Assembly (NCBI RefSeq): GCF_000282615.1
Contig: NZ_AKIY01000177.1
Location: 1 to 40,455, forward strand
Length of the DNA stretch: 40,455 bases
DNA from: Bradyrhizobium sp. YR681
GTDB lineage: Bacteria; Pseudomonadota; Alphaproteobacteria; Rhizobiales; Xanthobacteraceae
Direction: 5' to 3'
The translations under genes and the position numbers were made by a program. Positions 33,164 to 40,455 of the stretch are shown here, piece after piece. Every line of letters begins with the position of its first letter. Positions within the stretch are counted from its first letter, which is position 1. The notes beneath the pieces are model-generated. The model ran no database searches and had not been told where the DNA came from. It worked only from the letters and a program-made list of their open reading frames with translations.

Positions 33164-33300
33164 CGCTTGGGTCGCGATCGCAACAATTTCGCCTCCTCCG
33201 CCAGCAGTTTCAAAATTACCCCCCGCTCCTGATCGTTGTGCGGCTCCGCAAGCTTCTTCCGGAAAAGTGCAATGTTTTCCTGGTGAGCGTAATCATCCAC
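33160..33300 (-). CDS. Small conserved protein (46 aa)
   Basis: A 46-residue helical protein reading [40 protein letters not shown] after the start. This length, with a QNI..F..RL...D..R..I..LL.EE pattern, is familiar from tiny rhizobial proteins. The start is GTG 33300: GGAGG lies 5 nt upstream. The longer frame (to 33534) overlaps the kinase gene end and is unlikely. It is placed 127 bp after the hybrid kinase stop, on the same strand. Confidence 0.65.
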
Positions 33301-33427
33301 TGAACCCTCCATCAGGAACGGCCACTGCGCTTTCCCACACCGATCGATCATCGTGGCCTCCGAACGGCACCGGTGTCCGTACGGAGCCCCGCATTGAAGG
33401 GACGGTAGCAAGACCGATCCGACCAAT

Positions 33428-35737
33428 TCATCCAACGGCGCCCAATCCGGTTTTGCTCTCCAACGCCAAACGAAGCATTCGGGCCAGGTCTGCCCGCCGA
33501 TAGGGCTTGGAGAGCAGCAACACGCCCGGATCAATCCGGCCCTGATGGCTCAACGCGTTTTGCGGATAGCCCGATGTGAACAGCACCTTGACCTTCGGCC
33601 GGCGCCCGGCGACCTCCAGAGCCAATTGGGTTCCGTTCATTGGTCCGGGCATGATCACGTCCGTGAACAAGAGCTCGAAGGCCGCGCCCCCGTCCACGAT
33701 CGCCAGGGCCTCCGCCGCATTGGCAGCGACCAGGGTGTCGTAACCGAGCAGTTGAAGTTGGGAGATCACCGACGTGCGGACGGCGACATTGTCCTCCACG
33801 ACGAGAATCGTTTCGGTGCCGCCCTCGAATGACTCATGCATCCGCTCCGACGTTCGATCCGCCGCCCGGTTTGCCTTCGGCAGAAAAATCTTGAATGTAG
33901 TGCCGGAGCCTTCTTCGCTATAGATCCGGATTTGACCACCGGATTGCTTCACGAAGCCGTAAACCATGCTCAATCCCAAGCCCGTTCCCGCTCCGGCTTC
34001 CTTCGTCGTGAAAAACGGCTCGAACACCCTGTTCAGGAGCGCCGCCGGAATACCGTTGCCCGTGTCGCTCACGGCGATCAGCACGTAACTGCCCGGCGGC
34101 ACGTCGTCGTCCGATTTGACGTCGCCAGGGTCAAATTCGATGCAGCTGGTCTGGATCTCAAGCTTGCCCCCTTGCGGCATGGCATCGCGGCCATTGATGG
34201 CAAGATTCACGATGGCTGCACTGAGCTGGCTTGGATCGACCAGCGCCGCGCACGCCTCCACCGTCGATGTCACGCTGATGTCGATATCCTCGCCCAAAGT
34301 CGGGTGCAAAAGCCTCGCAACTTCCGCCACCAGCTCGTTGACGTCCACCGCACGCGGTTGCAAGGGCTGCCGACGGGAAAAAGCCAGCAGCCGCGAGGTC
34401 AGCTCTGACCCGCGGTCCGCGGCATCGCTAATCAGTTGCGCGATCCCCGCAAGCTCGGGACGATCTGCGACCCCCGTGGCCAATATTTCGATGGTCCCGG
34501 TGATGATCGTCAGCATATTGTTGAAGTCGTGGGCGATACCGCCGGTCAACTGGCCGACCGAATCCATCTTCTGGGCCTGTGTGAGTTGCGCCTGCGCGGC
34601 GCGGCTTTCGGTGATATCTCTCAAGAACCCATTGATGATGTAGTCCTGATCACGACGAAGCGCGGTCAACGAAAACTCCGTCAGGATTTCGGTGCCGTCA
34701 CGCCGCAACGATTGAGCCTCGTAGCGCCAGCCAGGCAGCCCCTTTTCGAAATCCTGAAGAAACGTCGTCAATCCTTGCAGGCTCGCAGCTCGCCGTTGCT
34801 CCGGGATGATCAGATCGCGCAGAGTGCGACCGACCGCTTCGTCCCGAGACCAGCCCAACATGGCCTCGGCGTTCGGACTCCAGCGCAGGATCGTACCGGT
34901 CTGGTCGAACTGGACGAACGCATCGAGTGATGATTCGATGATGGCTTGCGCCAACTGCTCACTCTCAAGCAGGGCCTTGTGCTCGCGCAATTTCGCCGTG
35001 TTGTCGCGGGCGACCTTGGCGGCTCCGATGATGGCGCCTGAACGGGATTTCACGGCCGAAACGCTGAGAGAGACGCCGATCCGTCGCCCGTCCTTTGTTA
35101 GCCGGACCGTATCGTGATGACTGACTTTATCGCCGTTCCTGATCTTTGCCAGTATGGCTCGAACTTCGGGGCGCAACTCTTCCGGCACGATGATGTCGAT
35201 GCTCTGGCCAATGGCTTCCAGCGGAGCAAACCCGAACAAGATCTGTGCAGCATGATTCCATCCGGTGATGATCCCATCAAGACTCTTGGTGATGATCGCA
35301 TCATCTGAAGACTCGACCGCTGCGACGAAAAGCTGATCGCGACTTTCTTCCGATGGACCACGCTCCGAGGCAAAACTCGGGCGGGTGCGAACAACTTCAT
35401 CAATCGCATGCGTCAATTCGTTCGGACGGAACGGTTTCGCCAGAAATTTTACATCGTTCAGTTCGGGATGCATGTCGCACTCCAGCGCCGTCACTCCCGA
35501 TATCGCGATGATTGAAATGATCGGCGCGCATTCGCGCAACGCGCGTATTGCAGTGATGCCGGTCATGACGCCATGAAAGAACATGTCGACAATCGCCAGA
35601 TCGAAGTTCGAACTGTTAAGTTCGCGAAGACCCGCAGCCAGACTTTCAACTGCAACCGCCTCAAATCCCTTGAAGCGCAGAGCCATCGAAATGGTGGCAC
35701 GAACAGCCAACTCGTCGTCAATAACGAGAATGCGCAT
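33428..35737 (-). CDS. Hybrid sensor histidine kinase: REC-PAS-PAS-HisKA-HATPase-REC
   Basis: A 769-residue soluble kinase with no membrane segment. The N-terminal receiver (1-118) has Asp51 and Lys101. PAS domain 1 (about 138-250) and PAS domain 2 (about 258-380) follow. The HisKA box has His403 (GGIAHDFNNML). The ATPase has N-box NLAINGRDAM, DTGNGIP (558-564) and GTGLGLS (584-590). The C-terminal receiver (about 643-765) has Asp693 and Lys744. All phosphorelay residues are intact. It senses a cytosolic signal through PAS and is itself gated by an upstream receiver. It lies 131 bp behind the single-domain regulator gene. ATG 35737 follows AAGGA. Confidence 0.92.
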   Translation of the reverse strand: MRILVIDDELAVRATISMALRFKGFEAVAVESLAAGLRELNSSNFDLAIVDMFFHGVMTGITAIRALRECAPIISIIAISGVTALECDMHPELNDVKFLAKPFRPNELTHAIDEVVRTRPSFASERGPSEESRDQLFVAAVESSDDAIITKSLDGIITGWNHAAQILFGFAPLEAIGQSIDIIVPEELRPEVRAILAKIRNGDKVSHHDTVRLTKDGRRIGVSLSVSAVKSRSGAIIGAAKVARDNTAKLREHKALLESEQLAQAIIESSLDAFVQFDQTGTILRWSPNAEAMLGWSRDEAVGRTLRDLIIPEQRRAASLQGLTTFLQDFEKGLPGWRYEAQSLRRDGTEILTEFSLTALRRDQDYIINGFLRDITESRAAQAQLTQAQKMDSVGQLTGGIAHDFNNMLTIITGTIEILATGVADRPELAGIAQLISDAADRGSELTSRLLAFSRRQPLQPRAVDVNELVAEVARLLHPTLGEDIDISVTSTVEACAALVDPSQLSAAIVNLAINGRDAMPQGGKLEIQTSCIEFDPGDVKSDDDVPPGSYVLIAVSDTGNGIPAALLNRVFEPFFTTKEAGAGTGLGLSMVYGFVKQSGGQIRIYSEEGSGTTFKIFLPKANRAADRTSERMHESFEGGTETILVVEDNVAVRTSVISQLQLLGYDTLVAANAAEALAIVDGGAAFELLFTDVIMPGPMNGTQLALEVAGRRPKVKVLFTSGYPQNALSHQGRIDPGVLLLSKPYRRADLARMLRLALESKTGLGAVG

Positions 35738-35868
35738 GAATTCCTTCGGACTGCATTTGAGTCCTTTCGTTCCTGACGATGCGAGCGGGGCAACAGCCGG
35801 CTCCGGCGATCAGAGCAATGATGCTCCCGACATATCCGTTCTGGCGCGCATGACGGGCTTTGCGCATC

Positions 35869-36288
35869 TCAGATTGCCGGAGCCAAGAGTTCAGGCACGA
35901 TGTTCGTCTTCAGGCACTCGCCGACAATGTACAGCAGCGCGCTGGTGGTAAAAGGCTTCTTCAGGCAGTGAGATGCGCCGAGCTTGAGGGCCATATTCAG
36001 GAAATCCGGCGCCTGCGTTCGCGGCTCGGCAAATTTATAGCCGGATATCGCGACGAGCGGGAGGCGCGGGGCGCTCTTGTGAAACAGGCTTATGGACTCA
36101 AGACCGCGCATGTGCGGCATGAAAATATCGACAATCATCAGGCTGAAACTGACGTCCTCGAGCGCCTTCAGTCCCGCCGCGGCGCCATCGGCGATCACGA
36201 CCTTATGGCCTGCTGTTTCAAGCACGGCCTTGAGCGCCGAACACACCAGCCAGTCGTCGTCCACCACGAGAATGCGTGACATCGACAT
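35869..36288 (-). CDS. Single-domain response regulator
   Basis: A 139-residue CheY-like receiver: acidic pocket DDD (10-12), phosphoacceptor Asp54 (MIVDIFMPHM), switch Ser (AISGY), and Lys111 (LKKPF). No output domain. ATG 36288 has GAGGA 7 nt upstream. It precedes the hybrid kinase in the same direction and is a natural partner in its phosphorelay. It is divergent from the Crp/Fnr-like gene across a 325-bp palindrome-rich gap. Confidence 0.9.
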   Translation of the reverse strand: MSMSRILVVDDDWLVCSALKAVLETAGHKVVIADGAAAGLKALEDVSFSLMIVDIFMPHMRGLESISLFHKSAPRLPLVAISGYKFAEPRTQAPDFLNMALKLGASHCLKKPFTTSALLYIVGECLKTNIVPELLAPAI

Positions 36289-36375
36289 TTCCCTGTCCTC
36301 AATGTCCGGCGGGCATTACTGAGGCCTTCTGCAACCGAATCGCTTCGACGAGACTGAGACAAAGGCAATTTTGCG

Positions 36376-36394
36376 TCTGCACTAGACCGTGCAT
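36376..36394. promoter_or_regulatory. Palindromic box 1, TCTGCAC-N6-GTGCAT
   Basis: A 19-bp sequence whose core TGCAC-N6-GTGCA (36378-36393) is a perfect inverted repeat. It lies 88 bp upstream of the response-regulator start. The dimensions suit a dimeric helix-turn-helix protein such as a Crp/Fnr-family member. The spacer here is TAGACC. Confidence 0.65.
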
Positions 36395-36445
36395 GGAACT
36401 GCCCGCACAACCAACCGTCCCGATCAGGGCCAGGAATATGGCCTC

Positions 36446-36464
36446 TCTGCACGTAAGGGTGCAT
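36446..36464. promoter_or_regulatory. Palindromic box 2, TCTGCAC-N6-GTGCAT
   Basis: Same 13 fixed bases as box 1, with a different spacer (GTAAGG), starting exactly 70 bp away (close to seven helical turns). It lies 150 bp upstream of the Crp/Fnr-like start. Sequence conserved outside a variable spacer marks a bound protein site. Confidence 0.65.
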
Positions 36465-36613
36465 AGGACGCTGTATCGAAAGCAAGCCTTGCGAACATCG
36501 GGGCTTGCGACCGCGAGGACCGGTACCCATGTTGTGTGTATTGTTGACCGAAAATACAGGGCATCGACAACAGAGAGACGAGTTGCGCTCCCGCCTTAAG
36601 GCCGGAGGTCGCG

Positions 36614-37327
36614 ATGGATTCGCAGCAACGTTCGCCCAATCGATTGCTGGCCCGTTTGAGCCAGGCGAATTTTGATCTGGTCGGCGGCCATCTCAGAACC
36701 ACCCAACTCGTTCAATCAGCAGAGCTTGTGGCCGCCGGGGACGACCTGGTCGACGCCTATTTTCCCCACGGCGGAATCCTTTCGCTGATCGTTCGACTGA
36801 CCGGGGGCGAGGCCACCGAGGTCGCGATGGTCGGCAGGGATAGCGTATTTGGGGCGTCAGCCGCGCTTGTCGGCCCAAGGGCGCTGACCACAGCCGTCGT
36901 ACAGTTACCCGGCGCCTGCTCCGCATTGCCGGTACGACGGTTGAAGGAGGCCGCGGACCAAAGCACCTCGTTGCGTGAGATCCTCATGAGACATGAGCAG
37001 GCAATATTCGTGCAGGCGCAACAGTCTGCCGGATGCATTGCGTCCCATCCCGCCATGGCCCGGCTCGCGCGGTGGCTGCTTCGCGCCAGAGACACCAGCG
37101 GTATCGACGAGCTGGATTTTACCCAGGAGTTTCTCGGACAAATGCTTGGCGTGAGACGAAACGCCGTTTCTTACGTGGCCACCGAACTTCAGAACAGAGG
37201 CACGATACGGTTCAACCGCGGTCGTATCCTGATCACGGATGCCACAAGGCTGAAGGCGATAGCTTGCGAGTGTTATGCCACGGTGCAGAATGAGCTTAGC
37301 CAACTGAAACGCGGTCCGCTCAAATGA
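36614..37327 (+). CDS. Crp/Fnr-family regulator without cAMP-binding or Fe-S residues
   Basis: A 237-residue regulator. An N-terminal cyclic-nucleotide-fold domain (about 15-140, with YFPHGGILSLIVRLTGGEATEVAMVGRDSVFGASAAL) is followed by a C-terminal winged helix (about 165-225, FTQEFLGQMLGVRRNAVSYVATELQNRGTIRFNRGRILI). The phosphate-binding cassette lacks the Glu and Arg-Ser that hold cAMP, and there is no FNR-type N-terminal Cys cluster, so the signal is something else or it is constitutive. The recognition helix (RRNAVSYV) differs from Crp (SRETVGR). ATG 36614 has GGAGG 6 nt upstream. It is divergent from the response regulator and may bind the paired boxes. Confidence 0.88.
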   Translation: MDSQQRSPNRLLARLSQANFDLVGGHLRTTQLVQSAELVAAGDDLVDAYFPHGGILSLIVRLTGGEATEVAMVGRDSVFGASAALVGPRALTTAVVQLPGACSALPVRRLKEAADQSTSLREILMRHEQAIFVQAQQSAGCIASHPAMARLARWLLRARDTSGIDELDFTQEFLGQMLGVRRNAVSYVATELQNRGTIRFNRGRILITDATRLKAIACECYATVQNELSQLKRGPLK

Positions 37328-37365
37328 AGACCGTATCATCGCAGGCCGGTTTAGCTGTTCGCGAA

Positions 37366-37395
37366 ACCCATCATGTCGCCAACAAACTGATGGGT
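37366..37395. repeat. Hairpin after the Crp/Fnr-like gene
   Basis: ACCCATCA (37366-37373) and TGATGGGT (37388-37395), eight-base perfect arms with a 14-nt loop, in the 243-bp gap before the M20 gene. No U-run; the role is unclear. Nothing else is seen in the gap. Confidence 0.4.
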
Positions 37396-37570
37396 ACTTC
37401 GCTCTACGCACCCGATATTTGGGAGCTTCAGCCAGCCTTTGTTGCAACGAGGACGGTGCTGACACCATGCACGGACAGCAACGCACCGGCCTTGTTCATG
37501 CGTTGAGCCGGCTTGCGAAACAGGCCGCTCCAAAGGATGCTAGGCGGTCAGCATCCCAAGGAAAGACCTC

Positions 37571-38776
37571 ATGCCTGTCGACACCAAAGCCGCCACCGAT
37601 CGTCTCATGCGCTTCCTCGCCATCGAGGGCGTCACCGGACAGGAGGCGGCGATCGGGCGTGAGCTCAGCGCCGCACTGAAGGAGGTCGGCGTGCCGGCCA
37701 AAGCGATCCGGCTCGACGACGCCAACACGCGCATTCCGGTGCCGACCGAGACCGGCAACCTCATCGTCGACCTGCCCGGCCGCGGCGCGCTGCACAACCA
37801 GCCGCGCATCATGTTCATGACCCACATGGACACCGTGCCGCTCTGCGCCGGCGCCAAGCCGAAGAAGTCCGGCCGCAAGATCGTCAACGAAGCCAAGACC
37901 GCGCTCGGCGGCGACAACCGCTGCGGCTGCGGCGTGCTGGTGACGCTGGCCGCCGAGCTCGAAAAGCAGAAGCTCGACCATCCGCCGATCACGCTGCTGT
38001 TCTGCGTGCGCGAGGAGAGCGGGCTCTATGGCGCCCGCCACGTCAAGCTGGACGAGCTCGGCTCGCCGGTGATGGCGTTCAACTATGACGGCGGCTCGGC
38101 CTCGAACGTCGTGATCGGCGCGGTCGGTGCCGACCGCTGGACCGTCGAGATCTTCGGCCGCGCCTCCCATGCCGGCGTCGCGCCCGAGCGCGGCATCTCC
38201 TCGACCATGATCATGTCGCTGGCGCTTGCCGACGTGCAGGCCGGCGGCTGGTTCGGCAAGGTGGTGAAGGGCAAGGGCGCAAGCGCGCGGCAGGGCACCA
38301 GCAATGTCGGCCCCGTCACCGGCGGCGAAGGCCGTCCCGCGGGCGATGCCACCAATGTCGTCACCGACTACGTCCATGTGCGCGGCGAAAGCCGCAGCCA
38401 TGACGGAAAGTTCTTCAAGGAGATCACCAAGGCCTACAAGGCCGCGTTCGAGAAGGCGGCCAAGAAGGTCACCAACGCGCAAGGCAAGTCCGGCAAGGTC
38501 AAGTTCAAGGCCGAGACCGACTATTTTCCGTTCCGCATGAAGGACAGCCAGCCCGTCATCAAGCGCGCGGTCGAGGCCGTGTCGGCGGTCGGCGGCACCC
38601 CGAACGTCCGCACCGCCAATGGCGGTCTCGATGCCAACTGGATGGTCCGCCACGGCATTCCCACGGTGACCTTCGGGGCCGGCCAGAACGAGGCGCACAC
38701 GATCGACGAATGGATCAATCTCGACGAATACGATCGGGCATGTGCGCTGGCGGTGCAGCTCGCGACGATGCGGTGA
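37571..38776 (+). CDS. M20-family metallopeptidase (peptidase-T-like)
   Basis: A 401-residue cytosolic hydrolase. Metal ligands are seen in order: H85-x-D87 (FMTHMDT), D115 (GGDNRCG), catalytic E148-E149 (VREESGLYG), D173 (NYDGGS), and a late His (NEAHTIDEW). The inserted dimerisation domain is at about 185-300 with SHAGVAPERGIS. The match in order and spacing is closest to tripeptidase T-like proteins. It likely removes N-terminal residues from small peptides using two zinc ions. AAGGAA precedes the ATG. It is a single gene, followed by a palindromic repeat. Confidence 0.88.
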   Translation: MPVDTKAATDRLMRFLAIEGVTGQEAAIGRELSAALKEVGVPAKAIRLDDANTRIPVPTETGNLIVDLPGRGALHNQPRIMFMTHMDTVPLCAGAKPKKSGRKIVNEAKTALGGDNRCGCGVLVTLAAELEKQKLDHPPITLLFCVREESGLYGARHVKLDELGSPVMAFNYDGGSASNVVIGAVGADRWTVEIFGRASHAGVAPERGISSTMIMSLALADVQAGGWFGKVVKGKGASARQGTSNVGPVTGGEGRPAGDATNVVTDYVHVRGESRSHDGKFFKEITKAYKAAFEKAAKKVTNAQGKSGKVKFKAETDYFPFRMKDSQPVIKRAVEAVSAVGGTPNVRTANGGLDANWMVRHGIPTVTFGAGQNEAHTIDEWINLDEYDRACALAVQLATMR

Positions 38777-38785
38777 GATAAGCCA

Positions 38786-38897
38786 GTAGGGTGGGTTAGC
38801 CCTGCAGATGCGCAAAGCGCATCTGCTCGGCGTAACCCACCCCTTTACTTGCCGCGGCGACAGAAGAGGTGGGTTACGCTACGCTAACCCACGCTAC
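38786..38897. repeat. Compound palindromic repeat
   Basis: Two units. The first has GGGTGGGTTA (38789-38798) / TAACCCACCC (38833-38842) arms enclosing a perfect 10-bp hairpin GCAGATGCGC / GCGCATCTGC. The second is GTGGGTTA / TAACCCAC (38869-38892). It lies between the M20 and enolase-superfamily genes and resembles dispersed GTGGGTTAC repeats of Bradyrhizobium. Confidence 0.7.
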
Positions 38898-38932
38898 GAA
38901 AGCCTACAAAAAAATAAAAATCGGGAGGCCTT

Positions 38933-40021
38933 ATGCCACGCATCGCGACAATCGAGTCCGCCCTCTACCGGATCCCCCTCCCCGTCACGCTGTCGGACTC
39001 CACGCATGGCGAGATCGCGGCGTTCGAGCTGATCACCTGCCGCATCCGCGATGCCGATGGCGCCGAAGGCGTCGGCTACACCTACACGGTCGGGCGCAAT
39101 GGCGGCGCTGTCGCCGACATCCTCAAGCGCGAGATCCCGCCGCTGGTCGAGGGGCGCGAGGCCGACGACACCGAGGCGGTGTGGCACCACGTCTGGTGGG
39201 GCCTGCATTATGGCGGCCGCGGGGGACCTGCGGTGCTGGCGCTGTCCGCGCTCGACATCGCGCTGTGGGATTTGAAGGCACGGCGCGCCAGGCTGCCGCT
39301 GTACCAGTTGCTCGGCGGCTTCGATGCGCACGTGCCGTGCTATGCCGGCGGCATCGACCTCGATCTCTCCGTCGAGGCGCTGCTCGCGCAGACCGACGGC
39401 AATCTCGCCAAGGGTTTTCGCGCCATCAAGATGAAGGTCGGCCGGCCTGATCTCAAATCCGACGTCGCGCGGGTGGCCGCGATGCGCAAACATCTCGGCG
39501 ACGGCTTTCCGCTGATGGCGGATGCCAACATGAAGTGGACGGTGGAGGAAGCAATCCGCGCCGCACGTGCGTTCGTGCCCTACGACCTCACCTGGCTTGA
39601 GGAGCCTGTGATCCCCGACGATATTGCCGGCCACACCCGCATCATGCAGGCCGGCGGCGTGCCGATCGCGGCGGGCGAGAACCTGCGCTCGCTGTGGGAG
39701 TTCAAGAACTACATCGTCGCCGGCGCGGTGTCCTATCCCGAGCCCGACGTCACCAATTGCGGCGGCGTCACTGCCTTCATGAAGATCGCGCGGCTGGCGG
39801 AGGCGTTCAACCTGCCCGTCACCAGCCACGGCGCGCACGACATCACCGTGCATCTGCTCGCGGCCTGCCCGAACCGGTCGTATCTGGAAGCCCACGGTTT
39901 CGGGCTGGACAAGTATATCGAGCACCCGCTGGTGCTGGAAGACGGCAAGGCGCTGGCGCCGGACCGCCCGGGCCACGGCATCGGCTTCGACTGGAAGGGC
40001 TTGGGGAAGCTGGCGCCATAG
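38933..40021 (+). CDS. Enolase-superfamily enzyme (mandelate racemase / muconate lactonizing type)
   Basis: A 362-residue enzyme with the capping domain (1-125) and TIM barrel (126-340). Active-site residues seen: K166-x-K168 (IKMKVG), metal ligands D197 (ADANMKW), E223 (WLEEPV), E249 (AAGENL), and the D272 / H299 (TSHGAHD) dyad. The Lys pair plus Asp-His dyad match the mandelate-racemase subgroup, which racemises or dehydrates sugar acids and hydroxy acids using magnesium. The exact substrate is not readable. ATG 38933 follows GGGAGG 4 nt away. It is a single gene between two repeats. Confidence 0.9.
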   Translation: MPRIATIESALYRIPLPVTLSDSTHGEIAAFELITCRIRDADGAEGVGYTYTVGRNGGAVADILKREIPPLVEGREADDTEAVWHHVWWGLHYGGRGGPAVLALSALDIALWDLKARRARLPLYQLLGGFDAHVPCYAGGIDLDLSVEALLAQTDGNLAKGFRAIKMKVGRPDLKSDVARVAAMRKHLGDGFPLMADANMKWTVEEAIRAARAFVPYDLTWLEEPVIPDDIAGHTRIMQAGGVPIAAGENLRSLWEFKNYIVAGAVSYPEPDVTNCGGVTAFMKIARLAEAFNLPVTSHGAHDITVHLLAACPNRSYLEAHGFGLDKYIEHPLVLEDGKALAPDRPGHGIGFDWKGLGKLAP

Positions 40022-40034
40022 GGCGGAGGTGCGC

Positions 40035-40137
40035 TCCCTGTCCCGCTTGCGGGAGGGTTGGGGAGAGGGTGTCTCCACAGAGAGATCCCCAATGACGATC
40101 GAGCCCTCTCCCGGCCTCTCCCGCAAGCGGGAGAGGT
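40035..40137. repeat. 103-bp inverted repeat
   Basis: The left half has CCCGCTTGCGGGAGGG...GGGGAGAGGG and the right half CCCTCTCCCGG...CCCGCAAGCGGGAGAGG, giving a long imperfect hairpin with inner CCCGCTTGCGGG palindromes. It sits between the enolase-superfamily gene and the partial amidohydrolase. A dispersed-element type; copy number unchecked. Confidence 0.7.
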
Positions 40138-40285
40138 GAAGAGGAGCATGCGGCGCTGTTGGTCAACCCCAACAATCACCGACCTCATTGCTGCACACAA
40201 GGCATTCGCTGGCGCTTGATGTGGCGGCCCGATATTCGGCTATGCTGGCTGCAAGCCGGCCCTCCCCAGCGAAAGTCCCCCCATC

Positions 40286-40455
40286 TTGCCCCCCGACCTG
40301 CACCAGAAACTGACCGCGTGGCGCCGTCACCTGCATGCCCATCCGGAACTGGGCCTCCACGAGAAGCAAACCTCTGCCTTCGTGCAGGAGAAGCTCACCG
40401 AGCTCGGCATTCCCTTCGTGCCCGAGATCGGCGGCCACGGCGTCGTCGCCACCTT
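40286..40455 (+). CDS. M20 amidohydrolase (aminoacylase/hippurate hydrolase type), N-terminal part
   Basis: Cut by the window end. The 56 visible residues include LTAWRRHLHAHPELGLHEKQTSAFVQEKLTELGI and GGHGVVATL, the standard opening of M20D amidohydrolases. These hydrolyse N-acyl amino acids or similar amides. The start appears to be TTG 40286 (MPPDLHQKL); no in-frame ATG lies close upstream, and the ribosome site is weak. Confidence 0.8.
   Translation, partial: MPPDLHQKLTAWRRHLHAHPELGLHEKQTSAFVQEKLTELGIPFVPEIGGHGVVAT

Larger units (their letters stand above)
36289..36613. promoter_or_regulatory. 325-bp divergent control region
   Basis: No gene. It contains two TCTGCAC-N6-GTGCAT boxes (listed separately), a GGCCA/TGGCC hairpin (36428-36443), a GCAAGCC/GGCTTGC pair (36482-36508), and a GGAAC-N16-CGTC pair (36395-36419) that is one base off the alphaproteobacterial general-stress (EcfG) consensus. 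TTGACC at 36544 lacks a good -10. Confidence 0.5.

Noticed and set aside
37324..37506. 60-codon frame overlapping the Crp/Fnr-like stop (ATGA)
   Set aside because: The overlap is suggestive, but the frame crosses a hairpin, has no conserved-looking segment and has codon use unlike its neighbours.
1..40455. tRNA, rRNA, CRISPR arrays, transposases or integrases
   Set aside because: None was recognised on reading either strand; no evidence of a recent mobile element beyond short palindromic repeats.

Overview
The window is GC-rich with dense, short-spaced operons. It reads like the chromosome of a Bradyrhizobium-type alphaproteobacterium (Nitrobacteraceae). The basis is gene content: solute-binding and LivHMGF uptake genes, periplasmic PQQ-type sugar dehydrogenases, PuuD, hybrid histidine kinases and short rhizobial palindromic repeats. 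No taxonomic search was possible. No rRNA, tRNA, CRISPR array or insertion sequence was seen.

Layout. 1-5.7 kb: a GMC flavoprotein dehydrogenase with a gluconate-dehydrogenase-type small subunit (minus), a secreted SNase-like protein (plus), a probable trans-acting small RNA with an anti-Shine-Dalgarno stretch and a strong terminator (about 3304-3419), an SDR, and a periplasmic sorbosone-dehydrogenase-like protein (minus). 5.9-9.7 kb: the cytochrome-linked urate hydroxylase PuuD, a glyoxalase-like protein, a small conserved protein and a secreted lytic transglycosylase. 9.7-18.6 kb: a divergent catabolic cluster. A TPP-dependent acetolactate-synthase-like enzyme, an SDR lacking the catalytic Tyr/Lys, and a cupin lie on the minus strand. 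An IclR regulator, a branched-chain-type binding protein, LivH and one 846-residue LivM-LivG-LivF fusion lie on the plus strand. The two arms probably import and process one unidentified organic acid.

18.6-24.1 kb: an orphan TctC-type binding protein; a two-gene module of unknown function (201-aa protein plus an HGG-motif protein) behind an operator-rich leader; a four-gene MarR operon (MarR, isochorismatase-like hydrolase, small membrane protein, MFS exporter) with a 27-bp dyad ahead of marR; and a single-domain response regulator. 24.1-30.8 kb: a dihaem cytochrome c and its likely partner PQQ sugar dehydrogenase, then an RND pump and its membrane fusion protein.

31-37.5 kb: a small membrane protein and an MFS transporter, then a signalling block. 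This holds two tiny coupled proteins, a REC-PAS-PAS-HisKA-HATPase-REC hybrid kinase, a response regulator and, divergently, a Crp/Fnr-family regulator lacking cAMP-binding residues. The intergenic region between the last two holds two near-identical 19-bp palindromes exactly 70 bp apart. 37.5-40.5 kb: a peptidase-T-like M20 hydrolase, an enolase-superfamily dehydratase/racemase and the start of an amidohydrolase, separated by palindromic repeats.

Most noteworthy: the small RNA, the paired TCTGCAC-N6-GTGCAT boxes, the MarR dyad, the SDR without YxxxK beside a TPP enzyme, the LivMGF fusion, and the two-gene HGG module.
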